This document shows positions 11,766 through 52,499 of a DNA stretch of 64,000 nucleotides, piece after piece; position 1 is the stretch's first letter; each line of letters opens with the position of its first letter. The translations under genes were made by a program, and so were the position numbers. The stretch covers positions 1,947,055 through 2,011,054 of the forward strand of contig KL647301.1 in assembly GCA_000727475.1 (NCBI GenBank), read 5' to 3'. The notes under the pieces are model-generated. The model was given only the letters and a program-made list of their open reading frames with translations, was not told where the DNA came from and did not search any database. Source of the DNA: Sarcocystis neurona. Lineage: Eukaryota > Apicomplexa > Conoidasida > Eucoccidiorida > Sarcocystidae.

Positions 11766-13799
11766 AGAAACGACGACAACAAGAGCGGCAAGGAGACTCG
11801 CCGCGTACCGACGAACACTGAAGAGGAGGGAAGACGTGGAGGCCCCGTCCCGCTACAGAGGATAGTATTAGCACAGATCGGCGCGAAGATTTCCTCGTAT
11901 GGCTCGACCCGAAAGGTTTACAGCAACAGAGTGGACTAGACGTCCTGATGTGGCATGCCTGCAGAAGACATGTTGCAGCAGCACCGATACATACGCGTTG
12001 GTGACGCAGATTCGTGAAGAACAACCAGTGCACACCCACGAGCAGACAAAAAGTTCACATAGTGGAGTACACCGAACATACCCACATGTCCCACGACACG
12101 CATATCCAGGCAAGCACGTATACGTACGCGTGTGTACACTTCCACGTATTTGTACGCGTCTAGGTGAAATAAGCGAGAGAATCGCAAGTGTGAAGGGGGG
12201 GCGTGTAGAAGTTGTACCCTTCTGGTAGTGCACCATACGAAAAGAGAACCTGGCGCAGAAGCGGAGAAGACTAAGCAGAGTCAGAACCTGCAAGCACGTC
12301 GTGCTGCGCGTCGTCGTATACATTTGTATACTAGTTCTACAGTCGCCGTTCACAGGGATGCAGTTTTTTCCAGTGTCTGTGTCACACCGTCAGAAAGCTA
12401 GAAGCAAATATGAGTCTTTTGTCACATACTTGGGCGGTATGCGGATAAGTTCGCATTGACGAACACGGGTGTTGGCTGCGCGTTGTCGTCTACGCGGAGT
12501 ACGTTTCAGCGTTAAAAGATGTAACACAATCATGTGTCCAGTGGTGTACTGGCGTGTGAACTCTTTTATAAGTTTGTCTAATCATCTGTGCGCACGTACC
12601 TGTATAGATGTGCGAGTACAGGTTCGCGTACCTGCACTCAACCCTGTATCCCCCCATCAAGGTGTTGGTTAAGAATGCTCTCTATATATTTCCAGGCTTA
12701 GAGCCCAAAATGCGGCACAACAGCGCCTGCCTTTATGACTAGTAAAGTGTCTGCCCATTCGTATGTGTGGATATGTATATCCGTAGAAGCGGAAGAGGAT
12801 ATGCAGCGCGAGATAATGTCCACTTTGAGTGTCACACGCCCAGCCTGCTGACGCGATTAAGACCGCGAAACGTAGCACTGCACACTGATACATCTGTGTA
12901 GGTGCAGGTTCCGACGTGCTCGGTTTATCTTGAGTCGTACTACTGAGTAATCGTACCCACATACGTACGGATTTGTAACTCTCTATGCATACGCAGTACC
13001 CGGTTGGAAAAATAGCTGTGCGTGGACATATCGGTCAGACAAAAAATGTCTGTACAGACGCGTCTTTCGTTGAGTTCTTTGTCACAGTAATAATGTGCAC
13101 ACTCCAGTCATACAGGGGTGCAGCTCCAGTGCCACTCCGGAGTAGCACGTACACGGTGACAGCAGCAGCACACACACGCAAGCACGTGCAGCGTGCCAAC
13201 AATAGAAACTTCCTCAATGTTTGTGCGACATGTAAGAGTACATAATAAAGAGAGAGCCGTATTACTGGGTACATCCGAGACAGTAATCGAGACACGACTG
13301 CTGGTCTACACACTTGATTGTGTAGGTTACGCCTACTATAGGTACTGCTACGCAGAATTTCGAGTTGAGGATGCAATCACAGGAACTTAGATGTGGTGCG
13401 TGCAAAGATCATGCAGGTATCTATCCATTTATTTTCGATCCGCTCTCGTCACATAAGTCTGTGGATCAGCCGCTGCAATGGCAGGGAACGCCGGCACCAC
13501 GACAGCTACTACAGAAGCGTCGGCCCTCGCCTTCCAGCCGCAGGTACAGACAGAGACGTCAGAATACACATACCTCAATGCAGCGATACAGGAGTGGACA
13601 GGATCGCTCCAGTAGACACACCTTCGTACTTGTAAACACCAGACCAAAAAAGTGAGATAAAACGGAATGAAGCACGCGTTGAGAAGAGCTACATATGGTC
13701 ATCACGGCTGAAGCAGCCTGTTCCGGACAGCAATCTGCAGTTGGCTGGGCGTAAATGCGCACCAACCGGAGTCTCACGCTGGTGGTACAGGTGTGAGCG
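11766..13799. other. No gene recognised; tacg/tgtacg-rich plain block
   Basis: Only short frames without repeats or motifs. Scattered cgtgtac/gtacacg words suggest decayed simple repeats. Confidence 0.4.
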
Positions 13800-15715
13800 C
13801 CGCTACTGCTTGGAGTGCTGCTCTTACTGTTGCTGTCAACCAGGCTGCTGCTGGCGCTACCATTGCTGAATGCTGCTGTTCCTGCGGTGGCTGTTGCTGC
13901 CGCTATCGGGACCGGTGCGATCCTGCTTCACAGCTGCACGGGCGCGGGTAGGAGCGTACGGCTGTAGCTGCTGGAGAGGAACGATGCATTTCGTACTTTG
14001 TTCGAGTTCTGCAGCCTGTCGTTGTAGAATCGAATTCTGCACGCATTGCTGCGTACACCATGCGAAGACATTACAACTAAGGGCCACAGAGAGATGCAGC
14101 ACAGCGGTAGGAGCGAACAGATGCCACGTCTGCAACAGTATCAGCAGTCTTCTACTTTGCATCACCTTTCCGTCCTGCTGCTGGTAATCCGGTCGCTGCC
14201 CTTTCCCTCCGTACATCCCACAAACAGCACACGCCTTAGTCAAGATGGAAAAGGAGATACCGTCGAGTTGTCCAGAATTCGTCGCGCGGATCTCATTTCA
14301 TGCAGCCGACTCGACAGCGGTGACGACACATGGTAGAAATCAAGAAATTTCGTAGTGTGGAACCAAAGTTGTTGTGCTTCCTGGTTTCGACGGTTCGAGA
14401 GGAACAGGCTTGTCTCTGCAGCGTCTGACAGGAATTGTATCACCAGTAAACAGCAGCCGAAACCCGTCAGCAGGCGCAGGAGGTGCAGAACGTCTGGAAC
14501 TTCGGCGGCAACACAAGATGAATTTCACCGAACAGAAGTGTTTTTCTGTTGTGAAGCTTACTGCTGCTGCTGCTGCTCCTATGCCTGGAGCTGCCGGGTG
14601 CCTTCTGCCGACAATACTGCGCTGTTGCCGCTACTGACGGCTTTACCACGAGTAGTGCTGCCGCTGTACTACTCAATCGTGCGCGGCCAGCTGCTCTCTG
14701 ATGTAAGTAATACGTACCAGTGCTGTTTCTGGATTCACGAGAATCAACACTCGCGCTGCTACTCCTGCCACGACTACGGATGTGGTTGCCGCAATGATCG
14801 GGGTGTCTGTCCCAAATTTTGCCGCTGATCGTGATGGTAGCAGGAGGAGCTGGTACGGTGGACACTGCTTACCAGATCGCGCCGCGTTGCCGTGTGATAC
14901 CGCTGCGATGCATTGTAGCCACCCTCGCGTTCACTAGCATGCAGCCTTCAGCAGATACCACCAGCAGCGGTACCCTCCTAAGTGTTCCTACCCGCTTCCG
15001 TGAAGCATTGACAGAGGACCTGGTGTCTGGGAGGTTTGCAGGAGTGTGGGTGTTGCCGCGTAGATCGTGCCGAGCAGCACTCGCAGCACCAGCAGCAAGA
15101 GCTACAGTCGTCTTTAACCTGATGTATAACTGCACCATTGTGTGGAGTGGCAGATGCGATAGCTTACGCTGTATCAGAAGCACCAGCGGCAGGGGCACTA
15201 GCACCAGCAGCAGCGACGACAGAAAGAAGATAGGTCGGATGCCTCCTCGCCCCGTATCCGGACAAACAGTGAAAAAGGACTCGAATGTTCACTATGGGCA
15301 CGGCGAGCGGCCGCTGCCTCGTGTGCCTTCATAGGCTTTTCAGTAGTTGCGACAGGGACATCAGCCATTCCAGTAACAGCCGTAACCGCAGCGCCACTCT
15401 ACTCTGACCTCCTACCACCCTAGGGCTGCTACCGGCAGACTCTGACTGCCGTACCTTTGTTCCTACACAAAGCAACACGGCAGCAGCAACAGGAGGCACA
15501 CCACCTGCTCGACCATTTCACGTATTCACCCGCAGCACCGTTGACTGTAGGCGTGACGAGAATGCAGCTGCCGCAGCACAGAGAACACCGGTATCGCCCA
15601 CTACCGGGTGGCAGCAACAGCACCAGACACAACGCAGAGAAAATATCCACCTCACACCACCACCAGCAGCAACATCAGTATCAGCACCACGCTTCCTTTC
15701 GCGTACAACCTTAGA
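13800..15715. repeat. CAG/CTG-rich block with mixed-strand open frames
   Basis: Frames on both strands are Ala/Ser/Cys-rich. The plus frame 14819-15334 (171 codons) is the longest and has varied sequence (FREALTEDLVSGRFAGVWVL) but no supporting splice context. I cannot say whether any part is an exon. Confidence 0.45.
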
Positions 15716-18284
15716 AGGATATAGCGCAGAAGCCCTGTAAATGGATTCAAAGACGTGCTGTTCTGAATACGCGGAAGGCAGCTTCTACTTTTGCGCAGTG
15801 CGCGCCCTGTTGAGGAAAACCTCGCAGTGAGGTTGAGTTATCCTGTGGAACCGACAGGTACTCGCACCATGATCGAGCAAATTCTCTACTGCAGGTAACA
15901 GAGGTAACCATTCGGTGCGAAGGAGCTGGTGAATCCTCTGGAGGAGCCTGGTCCTCACTGGTGAGAAAACTACCCAGTTACCAGCCTTACTGCAGATGCG
16001 TACGAATTCTGTAGAGACGTGTGTGGTCTTAGAAGGATCTGTGTAAAACGGGCAACTGCGAAGGACAGGCACTTCTAAGGTTGTGTGAGCGTGTCATCAT
16101 GGATGGGTATCCGTATTAGCGGGCGAGGAATGAGCCAACGACCACCACCGTCACGAAGCCCATGCTGCTACCTGCTCCTGTGACAACGCAGCCTCCACTA
16201 CGTATACGTGTGTTTAAGCATTCATATATACATATATATATACATATATACCTCTAAATGTGCTGTCGTTCCACGACACAGAAGGACAGACGCACCTCGT
16301 GAACAACAGCTACAGACGTCATGAAGAAGCATGTAATATGTAAGGTGAGGTGGTAATGTGGCACCCATGTAAAAATATATACACACGTATGTGCATATAC
16401 GTGTACGCTTCTGTTTCTTTTCCATGTGTAACGACTGGTTTACTGATGCAATCGAATAATTTACGGCCTCGTTTCTTCATTGTGCGTCAACACCTGCGTA
16501 CGATCACGACGTAGCAAGCTCTTCATGGTAACAGAAGGAGAACGGTGGATTTTTTCGCTTGTCAATCAGCGTAAGTCCCTTTGTCGTACCCAATACTCTG
16601 GCGAGCTTATACGCTCAAAATGACCGGACCGGGAACTTAGTCTACGGAGCAAGGGTAGAGATAACAATGTGCACCTCGCACCTCGGTGTGCCTACAATGC
16701 ACTGCAGCACTGTCAGGGAAGCAGGCCGGCCCGTCGGGTGTCGTTTGCAATGGCACTATCGCCTATATGCACTGCTGCGCCCTTCCGCAACCTGCTCTCC
16801 ACTAAACCGCGGAACGCATCAATACAGTGTAGGACTCGAAGACAAAGAACACACCTACACAGGTGGATGACGGGTTTCATTTTGACGTTGTAAGTTATTT
16901 GCTGTGAAAGTCCTGATGTGTCCAATGAAGCCCACATAAGGAGAGCGAGAGTGAAAACCCTCGCGTCCCGTTTGTTTTACCTTTGTTAGTCAGCCCGCAC
17001 TAGAAGACTATGAGGCTCAAATGCTGCAGTCGCATTCCTCATTCACGGTGTAGCGTTACGTGTTGCATTCCAGGCTGCAATCGGCGCCTGGTGACAGATG
17101 AGGAATACCCGTAATTGTGCCCCCATTTAGAGACTGAACAAAACACCGTCAAGAAGTGCTTACACCAGAGTGGAGGGATCTTCTATAAATGTGTGTACGC
17201 GTACGCCTGTGTGACCTCGTACACTGACGTATTTCTACGTGCGGACGGTAAATAAGGTGCAGCGTAGAAATAAACATACGCACCCACAGCCACTTCTGCG
17301 CCTAGAAGTCACTACTACGCAAATACTTATACGCCTGCCTCCTACACAGCTACAGAAAGCAAATATACACCCATAACAAGGTGGATTCTGCTGTGCACAC
17401 CGTCCGTGCTGCCCCACGACTCACAGCCACATGTGTCTTTACCCGTCATACTTGTCGGACGTTCCTTGTCCATGTACATGTGTGCTACCGACTGCAGGAA
17501 AATCACATACTTGTGTTTCGATATACCACATATTAGTATACAGATAAACCATATATATGTACGAGTCTACGCACATGTCTGCCGGCATGTGCAGTAGCTA
17601 GGTAGGAACGGATCGATCCTTCGTTGTAGGTATGACCGGATAAGCCCTCGTAAGAACGTGTGTGTATAGCAGGCAGTATACTTGCCGCCTCCCAAAACAT
17701 GCGTAGGAAATATACGTGGGTATAACAGGGGTACGCACCGGCTGATGCTGTGCAAGGAAAAAATCTAGTGAGGAACTCACAGAACAGTACTCGCGAGTCT
17801 CTGAGAGGTTGGAGAACCGAAAGGAGGCTAAACAGTAAGTATTCGAAGTTTGACGGGACAGAAAGGAAAAAGGAACCGAACTAATGTTAATCTATATACA
17901 TGACATATATGTTTTAGTATACAGGTACACCTCGTTCATTATACATATATGTATATATATATGTATATATTTGTTTATTTGAGCACAAGAGTGTACAGGC
18001 CGGTGAGCCGTCAGGTCAGAGAGACACACACAAAATGTGAAATTTAATGTGCCGTGGAAGCCAGCGCGTGACACCGCCTGAAATGTCCATGCTCCGTGGA
18101 CAATGGACGCTGTGCGCTCCATGCAGCAATTGAAGCACGCTGCTCACATGAGTGTAGATTCGTACTCCCGTGTACAACTCTACACATAGATACAAATGCA
18201 GTTGGCCCTTTTATTGTCTTAATATTCTGGCCTGCGGGATCGAATTACGCAGTTGAACAACAGCAATAGACGTTGAGAGGAGAT
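15716..18284. other. No gene recognised; short AT microsatellites
   Basis: Plain sequence with small ATAT/TATAC tracts near 16,220-16,260 and 17,935-17,975. No frame exceeds about 105 codons and none shows a familiar motif. Confidence 0.4.
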
Positions 18285-18475
18285 ACTTTCGAAAAAAATA
18301 CCGCATGCTCTCCCTTGCAGCACGGATCTTCACACAGAACAATTTCTATTTGATGCTTGCAGTAGCTTCCACAACAATCTGCACAATCTTGGTACAAGTC
18401 GGACAACACTACGGGTGCTGTTGCTGCACGTCCATTGTACATGAGTGACGTAATACCTGGGCTGCACGCGATAGG
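18285..18475 (-). CDS. Possible Cys-rich exon, unknown
   Basis: A minus-strand frame within 18499-18245 reads DCADCCGSYC, then KHQIEIVLCEDPCCKGEH. The spacing C-x2-CC-x3-C-x8-C-x3-CC resembles small disulfide-rich domains. A candidate acceptor (gcgtgcag) precedes it and a donor (AAA|gtatct) follows; there is no ATG start. The region is not repetitive. It is isolated from any other exon I could place, so it may be chance. Confidence 0.25.
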
Positions 18476-18499
18476 ATAGCAGAGTACGGCAAAATACAA

Positions 18500-21400
18500 G
18501 AAAACTTTAACGATTCAATAGAGGTGATCTTACAACTTTTCCGTTATGACAGATTTTCAAGGTCGCGTCACACAGTTTGTGTTCCGCCGAAAAATCGTAT
18601 CCATTTATCTCACTATACAGGCTGCTTGTGCACATTCGACAGACAGGCATATGCAGAGATGGCTACGACGAGTTTATATCAATGTCAGCGCGCGTCCCCC
18701 CTGACCAAACCTGAAGCTTACATGCCACAAGTATACGTACAGTCCAGTCGTGTGCGTCGGCGCGTAAGGTGCCCGACACCCAAATACAAGTAGGAATTCA
18801 CAGTTCGTGTGTGTTGGTATACACCCACGCCGTATCCTCTGTATCTGCAAGGTGTCTACTCGTGTACACATCGTGCACGTGCACGTGCGCGTGAACATGT
18901 GTAGGAACTCTACCACTACCTTATGCGTACAAATCGTTACCTACATAGAATTTGTACGTGTGCACAAGGGAACATCACGACATACGGGTATGGACATTCA
19001 GATACGGTGTGCGTACATCAGTATGTGTCACTCTTCATAGGCAGTGTCTGCACACACGAGTGGCCATGCGCGCAGCAGCCATTCTTGACTTACCAGCAAA
19101 AAGCGCACAAACATCCTCATTCCTGAATAGCCCACAAATGGTTTGTGCCAGCGAGAGGGATACACTCGAGAAGGTAACAACAAAGCCAAAAGCGTGGTGC
19201 ACTGCTAGACCCTGTGGAGAAGGTTGTCGTGCGTAGACACAAGAAACGACTCTGCACACTGAGAAGGTACGCACCCGCATCTGGTGTACACAGGTGCAGG
19301 CAGATTACGTACAGACACCAGTGGCTCGTGTCCTTAAGTGAACGTGCGTATGCACGTATAAAATATAGGTGCGCACGCGTGATTTATGCACACCGGCCGA
19401 TGTACACACGCTCCACCGCAAACAGCCGAAGGCAACCGTGCAAGTGCTACCATATGAGCTGTTGCGGCCAGTTTACAGGCCCAGAGAAGTATGAATGGAT
19501 ATGTTAGCCTACCTGTGCCTTCTCTGCGGGTCGGTCGAGCACTCCCCCCGGCACGCTCTTCAGATGACATGCGTGCTCTGTTGATATACGCTGCAGACCA
19601 ACAAACGAGTTTGTTCTACGTGGCTTCTGTCTGCCCTGGCTATACGTCACACACTGTATATTCAGAGTTATCTGTGTTGGCCGTCTGTTCTCTACAGGTT
19701 GCATGGAACAGGTGATATGCCTGAATCTTCATTCACTTGTACAGAGAAACGAAGAACAGCTGACACAGAGTTGTAATCTATGGGCATTTTGTGTACCTTT
19801 TTTTCTCTGATGCCGCTTCCTTGGCGACTCTTTTCTATTTTCAGGAGTCCAGCAAAGACATGTGGACCCCGTGGCCTTTACGCAAGGAAATACGTATGTG
19901 CGTACATCTGTGAAGTAGCTGAGTTCGAGTGTGCACACAGCCACTGTGTTTTGCATATGTCGCCTCTGTGACGCACGGTAAGAAAGCGTTCACGCCGGCA
20001 CTCGCGTAGATAGAAGTGTACACGAATGAAGTGCTTGTGTCCTTCTGGAGAAAGGTGGGCGTCCGTATTTTTCGTAGATGCAGGAACTGGCTGTACGCTT
20101 GCTGCTGGTGTACTTCCTGTTGACATGAGTGAGAACGCCACTTGCCGCAGATACGTAGTAAACTGCCGTGTGCAAACGGTTAGAGCGTAAGCACGTGCAA
20201 CGAGTGAGAGAAGCGCGGGGTATCAGCTGGCGTTTAAGTGCCTACGCGCCGAGTGTCTGTACCGCATGTCGTGTCGCCACATGCGATAAAGCGTGCCGCC
20301 CCTGTGTACAGGTGCTCACGAGCGCTTGGCGCACACCCCAGCTGATAACAACGCAGGCACGAATACGTGTACACATATATGCGTACTCTAGCATACGGCC
20401 GTGACTGCAGTTTTTCTAAGCAGTCCAGCCAAACATGAAAGAACGTCGACAAGAGGAGCATCTCCAGTGAAAGCTTGCACACGTGCGTGCCGCTGTGTGT
20501 CATGTCGATGAGATTACAGGTCTTAGCAAGTATTTTTCAGTATTACCGCGCGTGCAGTATCGGGGTAAGCACCGCTGCACGCACTCGAAGAAGGACGTCC
20601 CCGGTGCGGCTAGGACGTGAGTTTGATGGCTACCTATGAAGCAGCATGCAGTGAGTGAGCCGCGCCTGTGCCTCAATGCACGAGAAGACGCACAAATCAC
20701 GCGCGCCCACAAAGTTGCACTGCCCAGCGCACGCAGCGAATTCTTGTCCACACAACAGCGTGCACGATGCCGCACAACAGCACGTACATTACTGCACGCG
20801 CTCGAAGAGCAGACAAAAAGATAACAGGCGACGCGCTCACAAGACAGACACTGGCCCACAGACTCACTACGCGTCAATGAGGCAGCAAGTCTGTTCACAA
20901 CTGCAATCGCCAAAGCGCGTCCATCGACTCGTCCGATGCCGAGTAGTGTGTGCGCCTCTGTGTGTGTGTGTGTGTGTATGCTTGTGTGCAGTCCACGCCC
21001 CAGCAGGCGCCCCTCCAAATGTACGCGCGTGCCCACACCCGTCTGGCAAGGCAGGCTTGCGTTTCGCAAGCGAGAGACGGTGTCGAACTGTTACCAGCGT
21101 GCGTGTGTGCAACGCGGACGACGCATCTGCAAACGCACGCACGAGAGCAAGCGTCCTCGAGGGAACGCACACGTGGGTTGTCACACGCCCAACAAGTGTC
21201 GAGCTGCTGCTCCTACGCACGCACAACCCGGCAGCACGTACACAGCATGCAAAATGCTACGTAAGTATATACGTACAAAAAAGACGTACAGCCACACGTA
21301 TGTATATATCTATATGCAGAGCAACACTGCGATACTCGTAATAAACTGGTGGCAAGCAGTGAGCAGGGGGGGCACGATGTTGACTAAAGCACGACTTCTA

Positions 21401-22560
21401 GGAGTCCACAGACAAGGCAGTTACTCCAAGATGCGTGTACACATGTCCCGAACTGGTGCGCGTGGATGAATGTATGCGCGCTGTATGTTGTTGGTAGCCT
21501 CTGCGCAGCGGCACGTTCTGCAGCAGCCAGCATCCACAGCTTGCCCCCAAGCCGTGCACGTAAGAGTATGCAGTACAACCGAATGACCGCGCATGCATCC
21601 GCGCATGCAAGAAGGGTCTACACAACGGGGCACGTTAAGTCCCGAGTTGGCGTAGGCACTGATGCAAGCACAAGGCAAGGCACTTATGGCCTGCAACGCG
21701 CCGTGCGTGCGCATGGAGCCGATATATAAAGAGGCGTCATGCACAGGTAGGCAGTGGAGCGCGCAAGAGAGCATGCGCTACGACTGCCGCAGCGTGCCCA
21801 TGCGCACACTCAGCAACACATGTTGTTTTTCACGCCTTCAGCAGCGGTGGCAGCAGAAAAATTATCACGTCAGAACTGCGACTCTTACTGTCCTTTCTCT
21901 CGATCTGCCTGCCTTGGAAATATTAAATGCGAGTCCACGCGCGTCTAACAAGACGCACGCATACAGTCTAGTACAATGAACCTTTTCATACACATATACA
22001 TATATATATATATACATATGTATATACACGCCAATGCATGCGTTCTCACCTATCATAGAGGTGCGGCTATATATATCTCTCTTCCTCTCACTCTCTCCAT
22101 GTCTAAAGATACGTACACCAGTGTACATACAAGCGGATATCTTGCGCTTGTGGGCTGTTGATCTACCTCCTTGCATCTAGTGTAGAAATCTCTGCAATTA
22201 CGCGGGCATATTAGTGATGTATCGATACACAGACTTTTATCCGTATACCTCCATGTCTCCCTTTGTACACGTCGTCCCCGTCTCCCTGTCTCTCTCTTTA
22301 TAAGAATATTTAGAAAGAATGTGCTGTACAGGAGGCTGTGGAAGTGCAAGCGAGCCGGCAAAACCTGCGGCAGCTGCTACACAAATGCGCTGCCCCGCTC
22401 TCTTGCAGTGCGCGTGCGCTGGGAAAAGAGCGACTCTGGTGCAGACATTCTTCCAGAAGCTCCACCGTTGAGAGCCGCTTCACCGGCATAAGCACACGCA
22501 TGCATGCTACACAGTGAAGCTGAAACGGGCAGATGTATATATCGACGCCTGCTGTGCCTT
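18500..22560. other. No gene recognised; ACGC/GTGT-rich and AT-rich stretches
   Basis: Includes a (TG)n run near 20,957-20,975, CGCACGCAC-rich DNA to about 21,800, and AT microsatellites at 21,980-22,030. The 228-codon plus frame 20655-21341 follows the GTGT/GCAC composition (runs of Val-Cys and His-Thr) and is not taken as a gene. Confidence 0.4.
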
Positions 22561-22569
22561 TACATATTT

Positions 22570-23110
22570 ATATATACTTGTATGCACGTAGCTGCTGAGA
22601 GGACTGCTGCTGCGGCTGCGGTGGCGTCGCTTTGATAAATTTGAAAAGTGGCGAACTGCTCTAGCTTCTGCGACGGAAAGAAATACACTGCCGCTGCTGC
22701 TTCTGCTGCAGTGTAGTATCTGCTGCTGCTGCTGCAGCGTGATCTCTGCTGCTGGTGCTACTGCAGCGCAGTCTCTGCCGCTGCCGCTGTTGCTGCAACA
22801 TAACTTATTGTTGAGGGTGCTGCTGCTGCGCAATCTTACTATTGCTAGAAGAAAGCACTGGTTGATGGATCGCGTTCTGCTACTGCTGCTGCTGCTGCTA
22901 AAAAAACTGCCCTGGTGTAGCAGCGGGCGGGTGCTGCTTCTATTTCACTCCGACTGTGTACCCTCCGTTGGCGCCGCGGCCACTGCCGTTTCTGCTGCGG
23001 TCCTGCTCGCCGCTGCTGCTGCGGCTGCTGTTGCCACACGGCTGCTCCTGCAGCTCTAGCTCGTCCTACTGCTCCGACTGCCCTGCTGCTGCAGCTGCTG
23101 CCAGTGCTGC
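22570..23110. repeat. CTG-rich tract just past the SDHA stop codon
   Basis: GCTGCTGCT words on the plus strand, read as CAG in the SDHA transcript. It begins within 15 nt of the stop at 23123, so it probably lies in the 3' untranslated or flanking region of SDHA. The local open frames (plus 22739-23059, minus 22845-23348) are repeat products. Confidence 0.6.
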
Positions 23111-23122
23111 CCAAGGTTATTG

Positions 23123-50230
<27,108 letters not shown>

Positions 50231-50394
50231 TTCCTCAGCAGCAGCAGCAGCACAGGCGGACGCAGGGAGGTGCGACACTCACAGCAGAGGTGGAGTACGC
50301 TCCACCCTGGGTTAACTCACGTGGCGCATCCGCAGCAGCGGCGGGGAGAAAGACAGATAACAGAGCAGCTCAAATTGCACATCATTAGCGGTTG

Positions 50395-50865
50395 TCGTAG
50401 TAGGAGTAGTACGGTAGGAGCAGTAGTACTAGTATAGTAGTGGTAGCATAATAGTAGTAGTAGTAGTAATAGTAGAAGCATAGTAGTAGCAGTAGTAGCA
50501 CCACAGTAATAGTAGTAGTAGCATGGTAGCAGTCGTAGTAGTCGTACTCGTAACTGTAGCAGTAGCATAGTAGTGGTGGTAGTAGCAGTCGTGACAGTAG
50601 TAGTAGTAGTAGTGGCACTAGTGGTAGTAGTAGTATAGTAGTAGTGTAGTAGTAGTAGTAGAAGAAATAGTAGTAGTAGTAGTAGCAGTAGTAGTAGTAG
50701 CAGTAGTAGTAGTGGTAGTAGTAGTAGTAGTGGCAGGAGTAGTGGACGGAGTAGTACGAGTATGAGTTGTAGTAGTAGTAGTTCTATTAGTAATGGGAGG
50801 AGTAGTAGTCGTGACAATAGTGGTAGTAGTAGTAGCAGGGTAGTAGTAGTAATAGTGGAGGATAA
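50395..50865. repeat. GTA (AGT/TAC) trinucleotide array in the SDHA 5' flank
   Basis: About 470 bp of gtagtagtag with single-base interruptions, starting 165 bp above the SDHA ATG. It differs in sequence from the CAG arrays elsewhere. Confidence 0.85.
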
Positions 50866-50879
50866 TATGTAATAGAAGG

Positions 50880-51400
50880 TGTAATAAAAGAGGCTACAGG
50901 ATGATATGTAAGAGAATATGTGGCAGAGTATGTAGCAGAGTCTTTTGTAGCAGAGGGTGTGTAGCACAGCGTAGAGCATAATATATAACAGAATATGTGG
51001 GACAATATACACCTGATTATATAGCAGAATACACGGCAGAATATATAGCAGCGTATGATGCTGTACCAGATATATAGGTATACGCATATCTTAGGCATGG
51101 AACGCGGAACTACTCTATTTTTCCTGGCGCAGAGCCTGTGGCGGAGCACGTTGTCGCAGAATATGTTTCAGAGCCGGCAGCAGCGTATGCGGCAGCGTAC
51201 GTCGCAGAGTACGTAGCAGAGGACTTTTTTTCGTAGCAGAGTAAATAGGGGGACACGCAGCGGAATATGGAGCAGAGGATGCGGCGGAAAATATGCAGCA
51301 GAGTACGTTGCAGAATATATGATAGAAGCTGTGCTGCTACAAAATGTGTAGTAGAAGCTGCGATAGAAGTCGCAGCAGAATACGTAGCGCGCGAGCCAAG
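50880..51400. repeat. Degenerate 12-bp minisatellite (gta gcagag tat type)
   Basis: Words like tatgtagcagag, tacgtggcagaa and tatatagcagaa recur, resuming at 52,040-52,160 after an ACATAT block. No gene recognised. Confidence 0.65.
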
Positions 51401-51479
51401 TGTGTATACAGAGAGCCTGCAATAGTAGGAGAGTATGTTGGACATTCACGCAGCAGGATATCTCGTCGGTTCTGCTTAT

Positions 51480-52035
51480 ACATTGACGCACATACATACG
51501 TACATATGCACACATAAACAAAGAGACCTATACACATACATATGTATGCATATATCCACACATACATATACACGCATTCATGTACATACATACACATACA
51601 TATTTATACATACGTATATACACACGCATATACACATACGTACATATACATATATATACATATGCGCACATATACGCATACGTCCAAACATATACATACA
51701 CAGATACATATACATACATAGACATATACATACACAGATACATATGCATATACATACATAAACATATACATACATATACATATACATACATATACATACA
51801 TATACATACATATACATATACATACATATACATATACATACATATATGTATACACACAAACATATACATACACAGACACATAGAGACATAGATACGTAGA
51901 CCTATAAATACATAGACATATAAATACATAGACATCTACACACATAGACATATACACACATAGACATAATATATACGCAGCTACATACACATACATAGCC
52001 ATATACATACATATGCATATATAGACACACACATA
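51480..52035. repeat. ACATAT/ACATAC array, left arm of an imperfect palindrome
   Basis: About 550 bp of acatacatatacatata words. It is the reverse complement in composition and phase of the GTATGTATAT array at 52,500-53,085. Confidence 0.8.
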
Positions 52036-52499
52036 CCTCTATCCAGTAGAGCAGGTCATACGTGGCAGAATAAGTCACAGATTCCGGGCAATGTAGAGAG
52101 TAAGCGAAGAGTAGGATGCAGGCTAAGTCGCAGAATATACACAGCAGCGCATGCAGGAAGCTTTACGATAAAATATAGACCTCCACCTATCTAATGGACT
52201 ACACGAGTATACGTGTGTGTTTGTTGGGGAAGAGAATCGACGGGCGCTCGCTGTGTTGGCGAGGGCACGTACGATGGGCAGCGAAATTCACGCACGTGTG
52301 TCCGCCCAGTGGAGGGCAGCAGAATTTCCCCGTCGCTTTTACTCTCGAAAGGACACGCCTATCGCAGCAAGGTACACGTGTGCTCTCGAATAGTTAGGCG
52401 GCTCTACATATGTGTGGAGACGTGTATATATATGTATACGTGAAGAACGCACTAAGGCGCATCCTCCCCCCACCACAGCAGCTCTGCATGGACGTCAGT

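Noticed and set aside
20655..21341. 228-codon plus-strand frame
   Set aside because: Composition follows GTGT/GCAC simple repeats (Val-Cys, His-Thr runs) with no motif or splice support.
50231..50278. Longer SDHA start from a GTG at 50278
   Set aside because: Eukaryotic starts are ATG; the added residues are Ala-rich repeat, and the ATG at 50230 already gives a credible transit peptide and normal length.
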